38,204 bases of DNA, from NCBI RefSeq assembly GCF_001642695.1, contig NZ_LWCC02000005.1, positions 798,519 through 836,722 of the forward strand. The letters are read 5' to 3'. The translations under genes were made by a program, and so were the position numbers. Source of the stretch: Streptomyces chilikensis (GTDB taxonomy: Bacteria > Actinomycetota > Actinomycetes > Streptomycetales > Streptomycetaceae). Below, in pieces: positions 31,284 through 38,204 of the stretch. Under the pieces are notes generated by a model, which was not told the DNA's origin, did not search any database, and was given only the letters and a program-made list of their open reading frames with translations. Numbering within the stretch: the stretch's first letter is position 1; the number at the start of each line of letters is the position of its first letter.

Positions 31284-32638
31284 TTGGCCTCCTCCTCGTC
31301 CTCGTCCCCGTCGGCGGCGTCGCCGGCGTCCTCGGGGGTGATCGGCTCGTACACCAGGACCGCGCGGTTGTCGGGGCGCAGCCGGGCCTTGGCAACCTCC
31401 TGGACCTCCTCCGGCGTCACCTCCAGCACTCGCTTGACGGCGGTCAGCGCGAGCTGCGGGTCGCCGAACAGGACGGCGTACCGGCACAGCTCGTCGGCGC
31501 GGCCGGAGACCGTGCCCAGCCGGTCCAGCCACTCGCGCTCCAGCTGCGCCTGGGCGCGCTCCATCTCCTCCGGCGTCGGGCCCTCGGCGGCGAGCCGCGC
31601 CAGCTCCTCGTCGACGGCGGCCTCGATCACCGGCACCTCGACGTCGCCGGAGGTCTTGACGTCCAGCCAGCCCAGCGAGGGGGCGCCGGCCAGCCGCAGC
31701 AGCCCGAACCCGGCCGTGACCGCGGTGCGGTCGCGGCGCACCAGCCGGTTGTAGAGGCGGGAGGACTCGCCGTAGCCCAGGATGGTCAGGGCCACGTCGG
31801 CGGCGTCGCAAGCGCGGGTGCCGTCCTCCGGGAGCCGGTAGCCAGCCATCAGGGCGCGGGCCGGGACCTCCTCGCGGACGACCTCGCGGACCTCGCCGCC
31901 GATGACCTCGGGCAGCGCGCCGTCCCGCGGGGCCGGCTTGCCGTCGTGGGCGGCGATGGAACCGAAGTACTTCTCGATCCAGGCGAGCGTCTGCTCCGGG
32001 TCGATGTCGCCGACCACCGACAGCACCGCGTTGTTCGGCGCGTAGTAGGTCCGGAAGAACGCGCGGGCGTCCTCCAGCGTGGCGGCGTCGAGGTCGGCCA
32101 TCGAGCCGATCGGCGTGTGGTGGTACGGGTGGCCCTCCGGATAGGCCAGCGCGAAGATCTTCTCGAACGCCGTGCCGTAGGGGACGTTGTCGTACCGCTG
32201 ACGGCGCTCGTTCTTGACGACGTCGCGCTGGTTCTCCATCGACTCGTCGTCGAGGGCGGTGAGCAGGGAGCCCATCCGGTCGGCCTCCAGCCAGAGCGCG
32301 AGCTCGAGCTGGTGGGCCGGCATGGTCTCGAAGTAGTTGGTGCGCTCGAAACTGGTCGTGCCGTTGAGGGAGCCGCCGGCGCCCTGCACCAGCTCGAAGT
32401 GACCGTTGCCCTTCACCTGCGCCGAGCCCTGGAACATCAGGTGCTCGAAGAGGTGGGCGAGGCCGGTGCGGCCCTGGACCTCGTGCCGGGAGCCGACGTC
32501 GTACCAGAGGCACACCGCGGCGACCGGGGTCAGGTGGTCCTCCGAGAGCACCACGCGGAGCCCGTTGGCCAGGCGGTGCTCGGTAGCTGTGAGGCCTCCT
32601 GAGCCTGCCTCGGCTGTGGCCGTGTGACCCATGGGCAT
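31280..32638 (-). CDS. M16 zinc peptidase, catalytic subunit
   Basis: 452 residues. ATG at 32636-32638 (MPMGHT) is chosen because GAAGGGA lies six bases upstream; another ATG is two codons later. The zinc motif HLFEH is present in TGLAHLFEHLMFQGSAQ, with the third ligand Glu in the NQRDVVKNE region about 75 residues on. Two M16 halves follow in sequence. It cleaves small peptides or protein termini in the cytoplasm, from family knowledge; the substrate is unknown. The gene is transcribed first and its stop overlaps the start of its inactive partner, so the two are made together. It is divergent from parC with a 311-base gap. Confidence 0.94.
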   Translation of the reverse strand: MPMGHTATAEAGSGGLTATEHRLANGLRVVLSEDHLTPVAAVCLWYDVGSRHEVQGRTGLAHLFEHLMFQGSAQVKGNGHFELVQGAGGSLNGTTSFERTNYFETMPAHQLELALWLEADRMGSLLTALDDESMENQRDVVKNERRQRYDNVPYGTAFEKIFALAYPEGHPYHHTPIGSMADLDAATLEDARAFFRTYYAPNNAVLSVVGDIDPEQTLAWIEKYFGSIAAHDGKPAPRDGALPEVIGGEVREVVREEVPARALMAGYRLPEDGTRACDAADVALTILGYGESSRLYNRLVRRDRTAVTAGFGLLRLAGAPSLGWLDVKTSGDVEVPVIEAAVDEELARLAAEGPTPEEMERAQAQLEREWLDRLGTVSGRADELCRYAVLFGDPQLALTAVKRVLEVTPEEVQEVAKARLRPDNRAVLVYEPITPEDAGDAADGDEDEEEAK

Positions 32639-32949
32639 GTACGTCCCTTCGCTCGCGGGAATCCTGAACGCGTGAACAGATGAAAACGCGGACTGCCTGT
32701 CACTGTATGCAACCGAGGGCGGGTGCCGTGAGGTTCCCGATACGTCACATTGCCGCCCGATCCGGGGAACCGTCCCCCGCCGCGCGCCTCCCCTCCGGCC
32801 CCGCTCCCGCCGCGCCGGAGGCCCCGCCGCGGACGCGCACCGACCGCCCACCGGCGGGGGCGCGGTCCGCGCTGTCGGCGGCGAGGGCCACAATGGTGCG
32901 CGACAGTCCCCCGTTCATGCTCGCAAGACCGTGAAGGAGCCCGGCAGCG
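32639..32949. promoter_or_regulatory. Divergent promoter region between the M16 operon and parC
   Basis: No gene. On the plus strand CACAAT near 32889-32894 could be a -10 for parC but has no good -35. On the minus strand TTGCAT occurs about 70 bases before the M16 start, also without a clear partner. The parC ribosome site is AAGGAG at 32934-32939. I saw no inverted repeat worth naming. Confidence 0.4.
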
Positions 32950-35406
32950 ATGGCCCGCCGCAGCACGAAGACAGCGTCGCCCGACGATTTCGAGGAGCGG
33001 ATCCTCGACATCGACGTCGTGGACGAAATGCAGGGCTCCTTCCTCGAGTACGCGTACTCGGTCATCTACTCCCGCGCCCTGCCCGACGCGCGCGACGGCC
33101 TCAAGCCGGTGCACCGGCGGATCGTCTACCAGATGAACGAGATGGGCCTGCGGCCCGACCGCGGCTACGTCAAGTGCGCCCGCGTCGTCGGCGAGGTCAT
33201 GGGCAAGCTCCACCCGCACGGCGACACGTCGATCTACGACGCCCTGGTCCGCCTCGCCCAGCCGTTCTCCATGCGCGTGCCGCTGGTCGACGGCCACGGC
33301 AACTTCGGCTCCCTGGGCAACGACGACCCGCCGGCCGCCATGCGGTACACCGAGTGCCGGATGGCCGACGCGACCAGCCTGATGACCGAGTCGATCGACG
33401 AGGACACGGTCGACTTCCAGCCCAACTACGACGGCCAGGAGCGGGAGCCCGCGGCGCTGCCCGCCGCCTTCCCCAACCTGCTGGTCAACGGGGCCTCCGG
33501 CATCGCCGTCGGCATGGCGACCAACATGCCGCCGCACAACCTCGGCGAGGTCGTCGCCGCCGCCCGGCACCTGATCCGCCACCCGAACGCCGACCTCGAC
33601 GCGCTGATGCGGCACATCCCCGGCCCCGACCTGCCCACCGGCGGCCGGATCGTCGGCCTGTCCGGCGTCCGCGACGCCTACGAGAAGGGCCGCGGCACCT
33701 TCAAGATCCGCGCCACGGTCTCCGTCGAGCAGGTCACCGCCCGCCGCAAGGGCCTGGTCGTCACCGAGCTGCCCTTCGCCGTCGGCCCCGAGAAGGTCAT
33801 CGCCAAGATCAAGGACCTGGTCGGCTCCAAGAAGGTCCAGGGCATCGCCGACGTCAAGGACCTCACCGACCGCGAGCACGGCCTGCGCCTGGTCATCGAG
33901 ATCAAGAACGGCTTCGTCCCGGAGGCCGTGCTGGAGCAGCTCTACAAGCTGACGCCGATGGAGGAGTCCTTCGGCATCAACAACGTCGCCCTGGTCGACG
34001 GGCAGCCGCTCACCCTGGGCCTCAAGGAGCTGCTGGAGGTCTACCTCGACCACCGCTTCGACGTGGTGCGCCGCCGCTCCGAGTTCCGCCGCGGCAAGAA
34101 GCGCGACCGGCTCCACCTGGTCGAGGGCCTGCTGACCGCGCTCATCGACATCGACGAGGTCATCCGCCTGATCCGCTCCAGCGACAACTCCGCCCAGGCC
34201 AAGCAGCGCCTGATGGAGAGCTTCTCGCTGTCGGAGATCCAGACCCAGTACATCCTCGACACCCCGCTGCGCCGCCTCACCAGGTTCGACCGCATCGAGC
34301 TGGAGGCGGAGAAGGAGCGGCTCACCGCCGAGATCGCGGAACTGACCCGCATCCTGGAGTCGGACGCCGAACTGCGCAAGCTGGTCTCCGCCGAACTCGC
34401 CGCCGTGGCGAAGAAGTTCGGCACCCCGCGGCGCACGGTGCTGCTGGAGTCCGCGGACACCCCGGCCGCCCTGCCGCTCCAGGTCGCGGACGACCCCTGC
34501 CGGGTGCTGCTCTCCTCCACCGGTCTGCTGGCCCGCACCGCGAACGCCGACCCGTTCCCCGTCCAGAGGGGCGCCAAGCGGGTCAAGCACGACGTGATCG
34601 TCTCCGCGGCGAGCACGACCACGCGCGGCGAGATCGGCGTGGTCACCTCCGCCGGACGTCTGCTGCGGATCAACGTGGTCGACCTGCCGCTGCTCCCGGA
34701 GATCGCCGCGGGCACCGCGCCCAACCTGGCGGGCGGCGCCCCGCTCGCCGAGTTCGTCTCCTTCGAGGACGACGAGACGCCGGTCTGCCTCACCTCGCTC
34801 AGCGAGTCCTCCGCCGGCCTCGCCGTCGGCACCCTCCAGGGCATCGTCAAGCGGGTCGTCCCGGACTACCCGGCGGGCAAGGAGGCGCTCGAGGTCATCA
34901 CCCTCAAGGAGGGCGACCGGATCGTCGGCGCGACGGAGCTGCGCACCGGCGACGAGGACCTAGTCTTCATCACCGACGACGCCCAGCTGCTGCGCTTCCA
35001 GGCCTCCCTGGTGCGCCCGCAGGGCCGCCCGGCGGGCGGCGTGGCCGGCATCAAGCTGACGGACGGCGCCAAGGTCATCTCCTTCACCGCGGTGGACCCC
35101 GGGCAGGACGCGGTCGTCCTGACCGTCGCCGGCTCGCGCGGCACGCTCGACGACTCGGTCCAGACCACGGCCAAGCTGACGCCGTTCGACCAGTACCCGC
35201 GCAAGGGCCGGGCCACCGGCGGCGTGCGGTGCCAGCGCTTCCTCAAGGGCGAGGACTGCCTCTCCCTGGCCTGGGCCGGCCCGGCGCCGGCCCGCGCCGG
35301 GCAGAAGAACGGCATGCCGGCCGAGCTGCCGGAGATGGACCCGCGCCGCGACGGCTCGGGCGTGGGCCTGCCGAAGACGGTCTCCGTCGTGGCCGGCCCG
35401 GCGTAA
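32950..35406 (+). CDS. parC: DNA topoisomerase IV subunit A
   Basis: 818 residues from ATG at 32950, with AAGGAG about ten bases upstream. Type IIA topoisomerase subunit that cuts and rejoins DNA; with ParE it decatenates daughter chromosomes. The catalytic Tyr is at 133 in MRYTECRM. The quinolone-pocket helix reads [11 protein letters not shown] (Ser94), and the winged helix has [16 protein letters not shown]. The length (818) is near what I recall for S. coelicolor ParC and shorter than GyrA (about 860-870). The six-bladed C-terminal domain is present (about 500-800). I call it parC rather than gyrA because it lacks a gyrB neighbour and I recall this locus from S. coelicolor; the C-terminal GyrA box is not obvious. 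Confidence 0.92.
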   Translation: MARRSTKTASPDDFEERILDIDVVDEMQGSFLEYAYSVIYSRALPDARDGLKPVHRRIVYQMNEMGLRPDRGYVKCARVVGEVMGKLHPHGDTSIYDALVRLAQPFSMRVPLVDGHGNFGSLGNDDPPAAMRYTECRMADATSLMTESIDEDTVDFQPNYDGQEREPAALPAAFPNLLVNGASGIAVGMATNMPPHNLGEVVAAARHLIRHPNADLDALMRHIPGPDLPTGGRIVGLSGVRDAYEKGRGTFKIRATVSVEQVTARRKGLVVTELPFAVGPEKVIAKIKDLVGSKKVQGIADVKDLTDREHGLRLVIEIKNGFVPEAVLEQLYKLTPMEESFGINNVALVDGQPLTLGLKELLEVYLDHRFDVVRRRSEFRRGKKRDRLHLVEGLLTALIDIDEVIRLIRSSDNSAQAKQRLMESFSLSEIQTQYILDTPLRRLTRFDRIELEAEKERLTAEIAELTRILESDAELRKLVSAELAAVAKKFGTPRRTVLLESADTPAALPLQVADDPCRVLLSSTGLLARTANADPFPVQRGAKRVKHDVIVSAASTTTRGEIGVVTSAGRLLRINVVDLPLLPEIAAGTAPNLAGGAPLAEFVSFEDDETPVCLTSLSESSAGLAVGTLQGIVKRVVPDYPAGKEALEVITLKEGDRIVGATELRTGDEDLVFITDDAQLLRFQASLVRPQGRPAGGVAGIKLTDGAKVISFTAVDPGQDAVVLTVAGSRGTLDDSVQTTAKLTPFDQYPRKGRATGGVRCQRFLKGEDCLSLAWAGPAPARAGQKNGMPAELPEMDPRRDGSGVGLPKTVSVVAGPA

Positions 35407-35440
35407 CCGCGCCCCGTCGCCGCGGCCTTCGCCGTTCCCT

Positions 35441-35478
35441 TCGCCGTGCCCCGCGGACGCGTTCGCGGGGCACGGCGA
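35441..35478. terminator. Bidirectional terminator between parC and cobW
   Basis: TCGCCGTGCCCCGCG (35441-35455) pairs perfectly with CGCGGGGCACGGCGA (35464-35478) around an eight-base loop. It lies 35 bases after the parC stop and ends 18 bases before the cobW stop, so it can end both convergent transcripts. Confidence 0.85.
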
Positions 35479-35496
35479 CGGTCCGCCGCCCGCCCG

Positions 35497-36747
35497 CTAC
35501 ACCTCGGAGGGGGCGACGCCCCGGACCGCCGCGTGGTCCGGGTCACCGGCGTCGGCGCCGCCCGGAAGGGCGTCGGCGGGGACGCCGGCGTCCGCGCCGA
35601 CGACGGCGTCCACGGGGCCTGCGTCGTCCACGAGGCCGGCGTCGTCCGGGACGTCCGTGAGGTCCTCGTCGTCCTCCCCCCGCACGTACCGCAGCACACC
35701 CCACATCCCGTCCTCGTCCGCCTCCCCCGGCGTCGGACTCACGCAGGCGTGCAGCTCCTTCTCCAGCCCCGCCGCGTCGATCCCGGACCCGATCAGCACC
35801 AGCCCGGTCCCCCGCCGCTCCCCCGGCCCCCAGGGCTCCGGGTAGAAGCGCAGGAACCGCCCCACGGCGTGCACCAGGTACCGGTTCCGCGGGTCGTACG
35901 CGCCGAAGTCCACGTACCCCTTGATCCGGTACAGCCCCTCCGGCCGCTCGTCGAGGAACCGCATCAGCCGCCGCGGGTCCATCGGCTGCTCGGACGTGAA
36001 CGAAACGCTCTCGTACCCGGCGTGCAGGTGCCCGCCGTGCGCCTCGTTCCCGCCGTGCGATTCGTTCCCGCCGTGCGCCTCGCCCTCCTCGTACAGGTGC
36101 AGGTCGTCGAAGGAGAGCTGTCCGATCCGCTCGCGCGACGGCCGGCAGTCGAAGAGGAACTCCGGGTCGACCCTCCCGTACGACGCCGGCACCACGGCGG
36201 CCCCGTCGGCCAGCCCCCGCACCGTCCGCAGCACCGCCTCGTGGTCCACGGCGCGGTCGATCTTGTTGACCACCACCAGGTCCGCCAGCGCCAGGTGCCG
36301 GTCGACCTCCGGGTGCCGCGCCCGGGTCTCCTCGAACTCGGCCGCGTCCACGACCTCCACCAGCCCCCCGTACACGACCTCCGGCTGCTCGCTCGCCAGC
36401 ACCATCCGCACCAGTTCCTGCGGCTCCGCCAGCCCGCTCGCCTCGATCACGATGACGTCGATCCCCGCCGAGGGGCGGGCCAGCCGTCCCAGGTACTCGT
36501 CCAGTTCGCCGACGTCCACGGCGCAGCACAGGCAGCCGTTGCCCAGTGACACCGTGGAGTCGCCCAGGGCGCCGGCCACCGCGAGGGCGTCGATCTCGAT
36601 GGCGCCGAAGTCGTTGACCACCGCTCCGATGCGGCTGCCCCCGCTGTGGTGCAGCAGGTGGTTCAGCAAGGTGGTCTTCCCCGCGCCGAGGAACCCCGCC
36701 AGGACGATCACCGGAATCTGCGGAGTCCGCGGGGTCCCGTTGCTCAT
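35497..36747 (-). CDS. CobW-family GTPase with His-rich insert
   Basis: 416 residues from ATG at 36745-36747, with GAGGG about seven bases upstream; the frame extends 370 bases upstream without support. The N-terminal G domain has P-loop GFLGAGKTT, the GNGCLCC metal site, ASGLAEPQEL and NKID. COG0523 proteins of this type hand over metals (Zn or Co) with GTP. A His-rich insert at about residues 226-245 is made of an 18-bp repeat (HGGNE units, three copies at 36031-36084). The C-terminal CobW domain (about 250-360) has YRIKGYVDFG and FLRFYPEPWGPGERRGTG. The last 45 residues are an acidic Asp/Ala/Gly tail with several DDAG-like repeats. The metal served is unknown. Confidence 0.9.
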   Translation of the reverse strand: MSNGTPRTPQIPVIVLAGFLGAGKTTLLNHLLHHSGGSRIGAVVNDFGAIEIDALAVAGALGDSTVSLGNGCLCCAVDVGELDEYLGRLARPSAGIDVIVIEASGLAEPQELVRMVLASEQPEVVYGGLVEVVDAAEFEETRARHPEVDRHLALADLVVVNKIDRAVDHEAVLRTVRGLADGAAVVPASYGRVDPEFLFDCRPSRERIGQLSFDDLHLYEEGEAHGGNESHGGNEAHGGHLHAGYESVSFTSEQPMDPRRLMRFLDERPEGLYRIKGYVDFGAYDPRNRYLVHAVGRFLRFYPEPWGPGERRGTGLVLIGSGIDAAGLEKELHACVSPTPGEADEDGMWGVLRYVRGEDDEDLTDVPDDAGLVDDAGPVDAVVGADAGVPADALPGGADAGDPDHAAVRGVAPSEV

Positions 36748-37121
36748 GTCGCGCCCTCTCTCGTCGCATCGCGCGCCTCGGCGCACGCCGCTCGCCTGCC
36801 CGTGCCGCCGCCAGGATATGAGGCCCGGGGAACGGCTCCTGGTGAACGGTTGTTCGCGCCCCTTGCTGGGCAAACGTCCCGGCACGGCGCCGGTCCCGGG
36901 ACCCGCACGCCCCTCCGGACCCGACGCCCCCCGGACCGGGGCGCACCCTTGCGTCCTCGTCGGCCGGGAGACGCCGGCGGGAGCCGAGACGGGCCGTCCC
37001 GACGTCCGACACGCCCGGAAGCGAGCCGGTGCGGCCCCGGCCGCGTGACGCGGGGAACCCTTCCCGCGTCCGTGTCGGGGTCCCCCGAACGACCGCCGCC
37101 GAGCCGCGCCCGCCACTCCGG
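36748..37121. promoter_or_regulatory. Divergent region upstream of cobW with a possible SOS-type box
   Basis: No gene in this 374-base gap between cobW and the iron box. GAAC-GGTT-GTTC at 36844-36855 matches the GAACNNNNGTTC core of actinobacterial LexA boxes and lies about 97 bases before the cobW start. A 12-bp palindrome GGTCCCGGGACC is at 36892-36903. No Zur-type site was recognised, which is notable because cobW genes are often zinc regulated. Confidence 0.45.
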
Positions 37122-37140
37122 TCAGGTTAGGCTCACCTGT
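37122..37140. promoter_or_regulatory. Iron box (IdeR/DmdR1 type)
   Basis: TCAGGTTAGGCTCACCTGT matches 16 of 19 positions of the usual TTAGGTTAGGCTCACCTAA iron box. The centre includes TAGGCT (37128-37133), a possible -10, and the box ends one base before the GTG at 37141. DmdR1/IdeR with Fe2+ would repress the gene under iron sufficiency. Confidence 0.75.
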
Positions 37141-38103
37141 GTGAGTAGGTGCGCAACCGTGTCACGGGTCCTGGACGAGCCGATCGCCGGGACCGCGGTG
37201 CACGCGAGCACGTGGCTGCTGCTGGAGCAGCCCGGCCCGTGGGGTCCCCACGCGCTCACGTCGAGCCGGCTGGACCCCGCGCTGGGGCGTGCCCTGGAGG
37301 ACGCCGCGGAGGGCAGCGGGGTGCGGATCGCGCTGATCCGGCGGCCCGGACGTCACGCGGACCACGGCGCTCCGCCCGTGCGGCAGGTGTACGCCGCGCA
37401 CACCGTCCCCGGGCGCGGCTGGGTGCGCGGCGCCGTCACCTCCGCACCCGAGCGGCTGCTGGACATCGACTTCGCGGCGCTCGGCCGGGGCGACCACGGG
37501 ACGTTCGACGCCGCCCTGCCCGACGCCGCGCCGCACGACGGCTGCCCCCTGGCCTTCGTCTGCACCAACGGCCGCCGTGACCGCTGCTGCGCCCTCCTCG
37601 GGCGCCCGCTCGCCGCCGAACTGGCCGCCTCCGGGGTGGCGGGCACCTGGGAGGTCACCCACCTCGGCGGGCACCGCTTCTCGCCGACCCTGCTGGTGCT
37701 GCCCCACGGGTACGCGTACGGGCGCGTGGACGCCCCCGCGGTGAAGGAGATCCTGCACCGGGCCCGGGAGGGCCGGGTGGTCACCGAGCACTGCCGGGGC
37801 CGCTCCGCGTGGGCGCGGCCCGGACAGGCCGCGGAGCTCGCCGTGCGGGCCCGGACCCGGGAGACCTCGGCGGACGCGCTGGACGTCACCGAGGTCCGGT
37901 CCGTCCCCACCGGTGAGCAGGACGGGGTCCCGCCGCTGTGGGAGGTCACCGTGGCGCACGCCGGGGGCCGCCGGTGGCGTGTGGTCGTCGCGCAGAACGC
38001 CGCCGACCCGCCCCGCCCCGAGAGCTGTGGCGCCCCCTTGGGCTCCCCTGCCCGGATGGACGTGATCCGGGTCGAGGAAGGAACCGCCGAGCCGGCCCCG
38101 TAG
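37141..38103 (+). CDS. Sucrase/ferredoxin-like family protein
   Basis: 320 residues from GTG at 37141; another GTG at 37159 is possible. No ribosome site precedes 37141, and the TAGGCT of the iron box lies seven bases before it, so a leaderless transcript is plausible. The family (sucrase/ferredoxin-like, related to yeast Apd1) holds a [2Fe-2S] cluster in a thioredoxin-like fold. Hallmarks present are CTNGRRDRCC, the HLGGHRFSPTLL segment with an HxxxH pair that bind Fe in Apd1, and LPHGYAYGRVDA. The N-terminus has STWLLLEQPGPWG. Its task is unknown; an electron-transfer role in siderophore or iron metabolism would suit the iron box. The last codons fall in a 16-bp tandem repeat. Confidence 0.9.
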   Translation: MSRCATVSRVLDEPIAGTAVHASTWLLLEQPGPWGPHALTSSRLDPALGRALEDAAEGSGVRIALIRRPGRHADHGAPPVRQVYAAHTVPGRGWVRGAVTSAPERLLDIDFAALGRGDHGTFDAALPDAAPHDGCPLAFVCTNGRRDRCCALLGRPLAAELAASGVAGTWEVTHLGGHRFSPTLLVLPHGYAYGRVDAPAVKEILHRAREGRVVTEHCRGRSAWARPGQAAELAVRARTRETSADALDVTEVRSVPTGEQDGVPPLWEVTVAHAGGRRWRVVVAQNAADPPRPESCGAPLGSPARMDVIRVEEGTAEPAP

Positions 38104-38150
38104 CGAGCCGGCCCCGTGGCCAGCCGGTCCCGTAACGAGCCGGTCCCTCG
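38089..38150. repeat. Four 16-bp tandem repeats across the 3' end of the sucrase/ferredoxin-like gene
   Basis: GAGCCGGCCCCGTAGC (38089-38104), GAGCCGGCCCCGTGGC (38105-38120), CAGCCGGTCCCGTAAC (38121-38136) and a partial GAGCCGGTCCCTCG (38137-38150), all with a 16-bp period. The gene's stop (TAG at 38101-38103) lies in the first unit. Confidence 0.75.
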
Positions 38151-38176
38151 ACGGCGGCGGGAACGCCACGGCCGGG

Positions 38177-38204
38177 CGCTCCGCGCACCGGAGTGCGCGG
38201 AGCG
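38177..38204. terminator. Hairpin at the window end
   Basis: CGCTCCGCGCAC (38177-38188) and GTGCGCGGAGCG (38193-38204) pair perfectly over 12 bp with a CGGA loop, about 75 bases after the sucrase/ferredoxin-like stop. It may serve this gene or a convergent gene beyond the edge; any U-tract is cut off. Confidence 0.65.

Noticed and set aside
32530-34590. Minus-strand open frame of 686 codons over parC
   Set aside because: Antisense to the parC coding region; composition gives a repetitive Asp/Gly/Leu protein with no recognisable domain.
34436-35400. parC misidentified gyrA
   Set aside because: No gyrB adjoins it and length and context fit ParC; kept as parC with less than full confidence because no alignment was run.
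1-38204. tRNA, rRNA, CRISPR array, insertion sequence or phage genes
   Set aside because: Looked for tRNA-like ends, repeat-spacer patterns, transposase or integrase motifs by eye; none seen. The short repeats are all local tandem duplications.

Overview
The window is a 38.2 kb piece of a very GC-rich actinobacterial chromosome and almost certainly comes from a Streptomyces. The evidence is the third-position G/C bias, the frequent GTG starts and 1-4 nt stop/start overlaps, and several actinobacterial families in a typical core-chromosome order (cutRS, sepH, a Cys-rich hemH, DUF3710/dut, a PatA-type acetyltransferase with an N-terminal GNAT domain, ptsH, a paired M16 peptidase operon, parC). 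From memory the order resembles the S. coelicolor SCO5835-SCO5874 region; no search was run.

Layout. 1-6.3 kb: minus-strand run of a lone ABC ATPase, an OB-fold protein and a DUF3159 membrane protein; then thioesterase-dut-DUF3710 (overlapping or abutting), a plus-strand DUF3093 protein, an EcsC-like protein and DUF4193. 6.7-8.6 kb: the CutR/CutS two-component system. 8.8-11.3 kb: a 57-residue microprotein gene, an inositol monophosphatase family gene and ferrochelatase, all minus. 11.5-15.6 kb: an MFS exporter overlapped by a lactone/alditol oxidase gene with a TTG start, then sepH, a regulator of FtsZ. 15.6-18.1 kb: sulfurtransferase, two-domain VOC protein, secreted AMIN-like protein. 18.5-21.7 kb: MocR-type regulator divergent from an AhpD-like gene, followed by a decayed MFS transporter gene (5' deletion plus three apparent single-C losses). 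21.8-27.3 kb: a probable minus operon patA - DUF5998 - phosphodiesterase - thymidine kinase. 27.3-29.5 kb: HPr, a GntR/FCD regulator, and an M23 peptidase preceded by a c-di-AMP (ydaO) riboswitch. 29.9-32.6 kb: two M16 peptidase genes, the first-transcribed one with an intact zinc site and the second without. 32.9-38.2 kb: parC, a His-rich CobW-family GTPase, and a sucrase/ferredoxin-like protein behind an IdeR/DmdR1-type iron box.

The best-supported regulatory signals are the riboswitch (29496-29645, minus), the iron box (37122-37140), tandem 11-bp direct repeats upstream of cutR (8676-8697), and a set of strong intrinsic hairpins (8714, 15558, 28675, 29842, 35441, 38177). I saw no tRNA, rRNA, CRISPR array, insertion sequence, phage or complete mobile element.

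Most of the window is ordinary conserved chromosome. The points that deserve a second look are small: the iron-box gene that may be leaderless, the broken MFS gene whose three frameshifts all lack a C before TG, the cutR repeats and the microprotein beside them, a possible SOS box upstream of cobW, and repeated short tandem duplications at gene ends. I did not find a convincing new multi-gene system.
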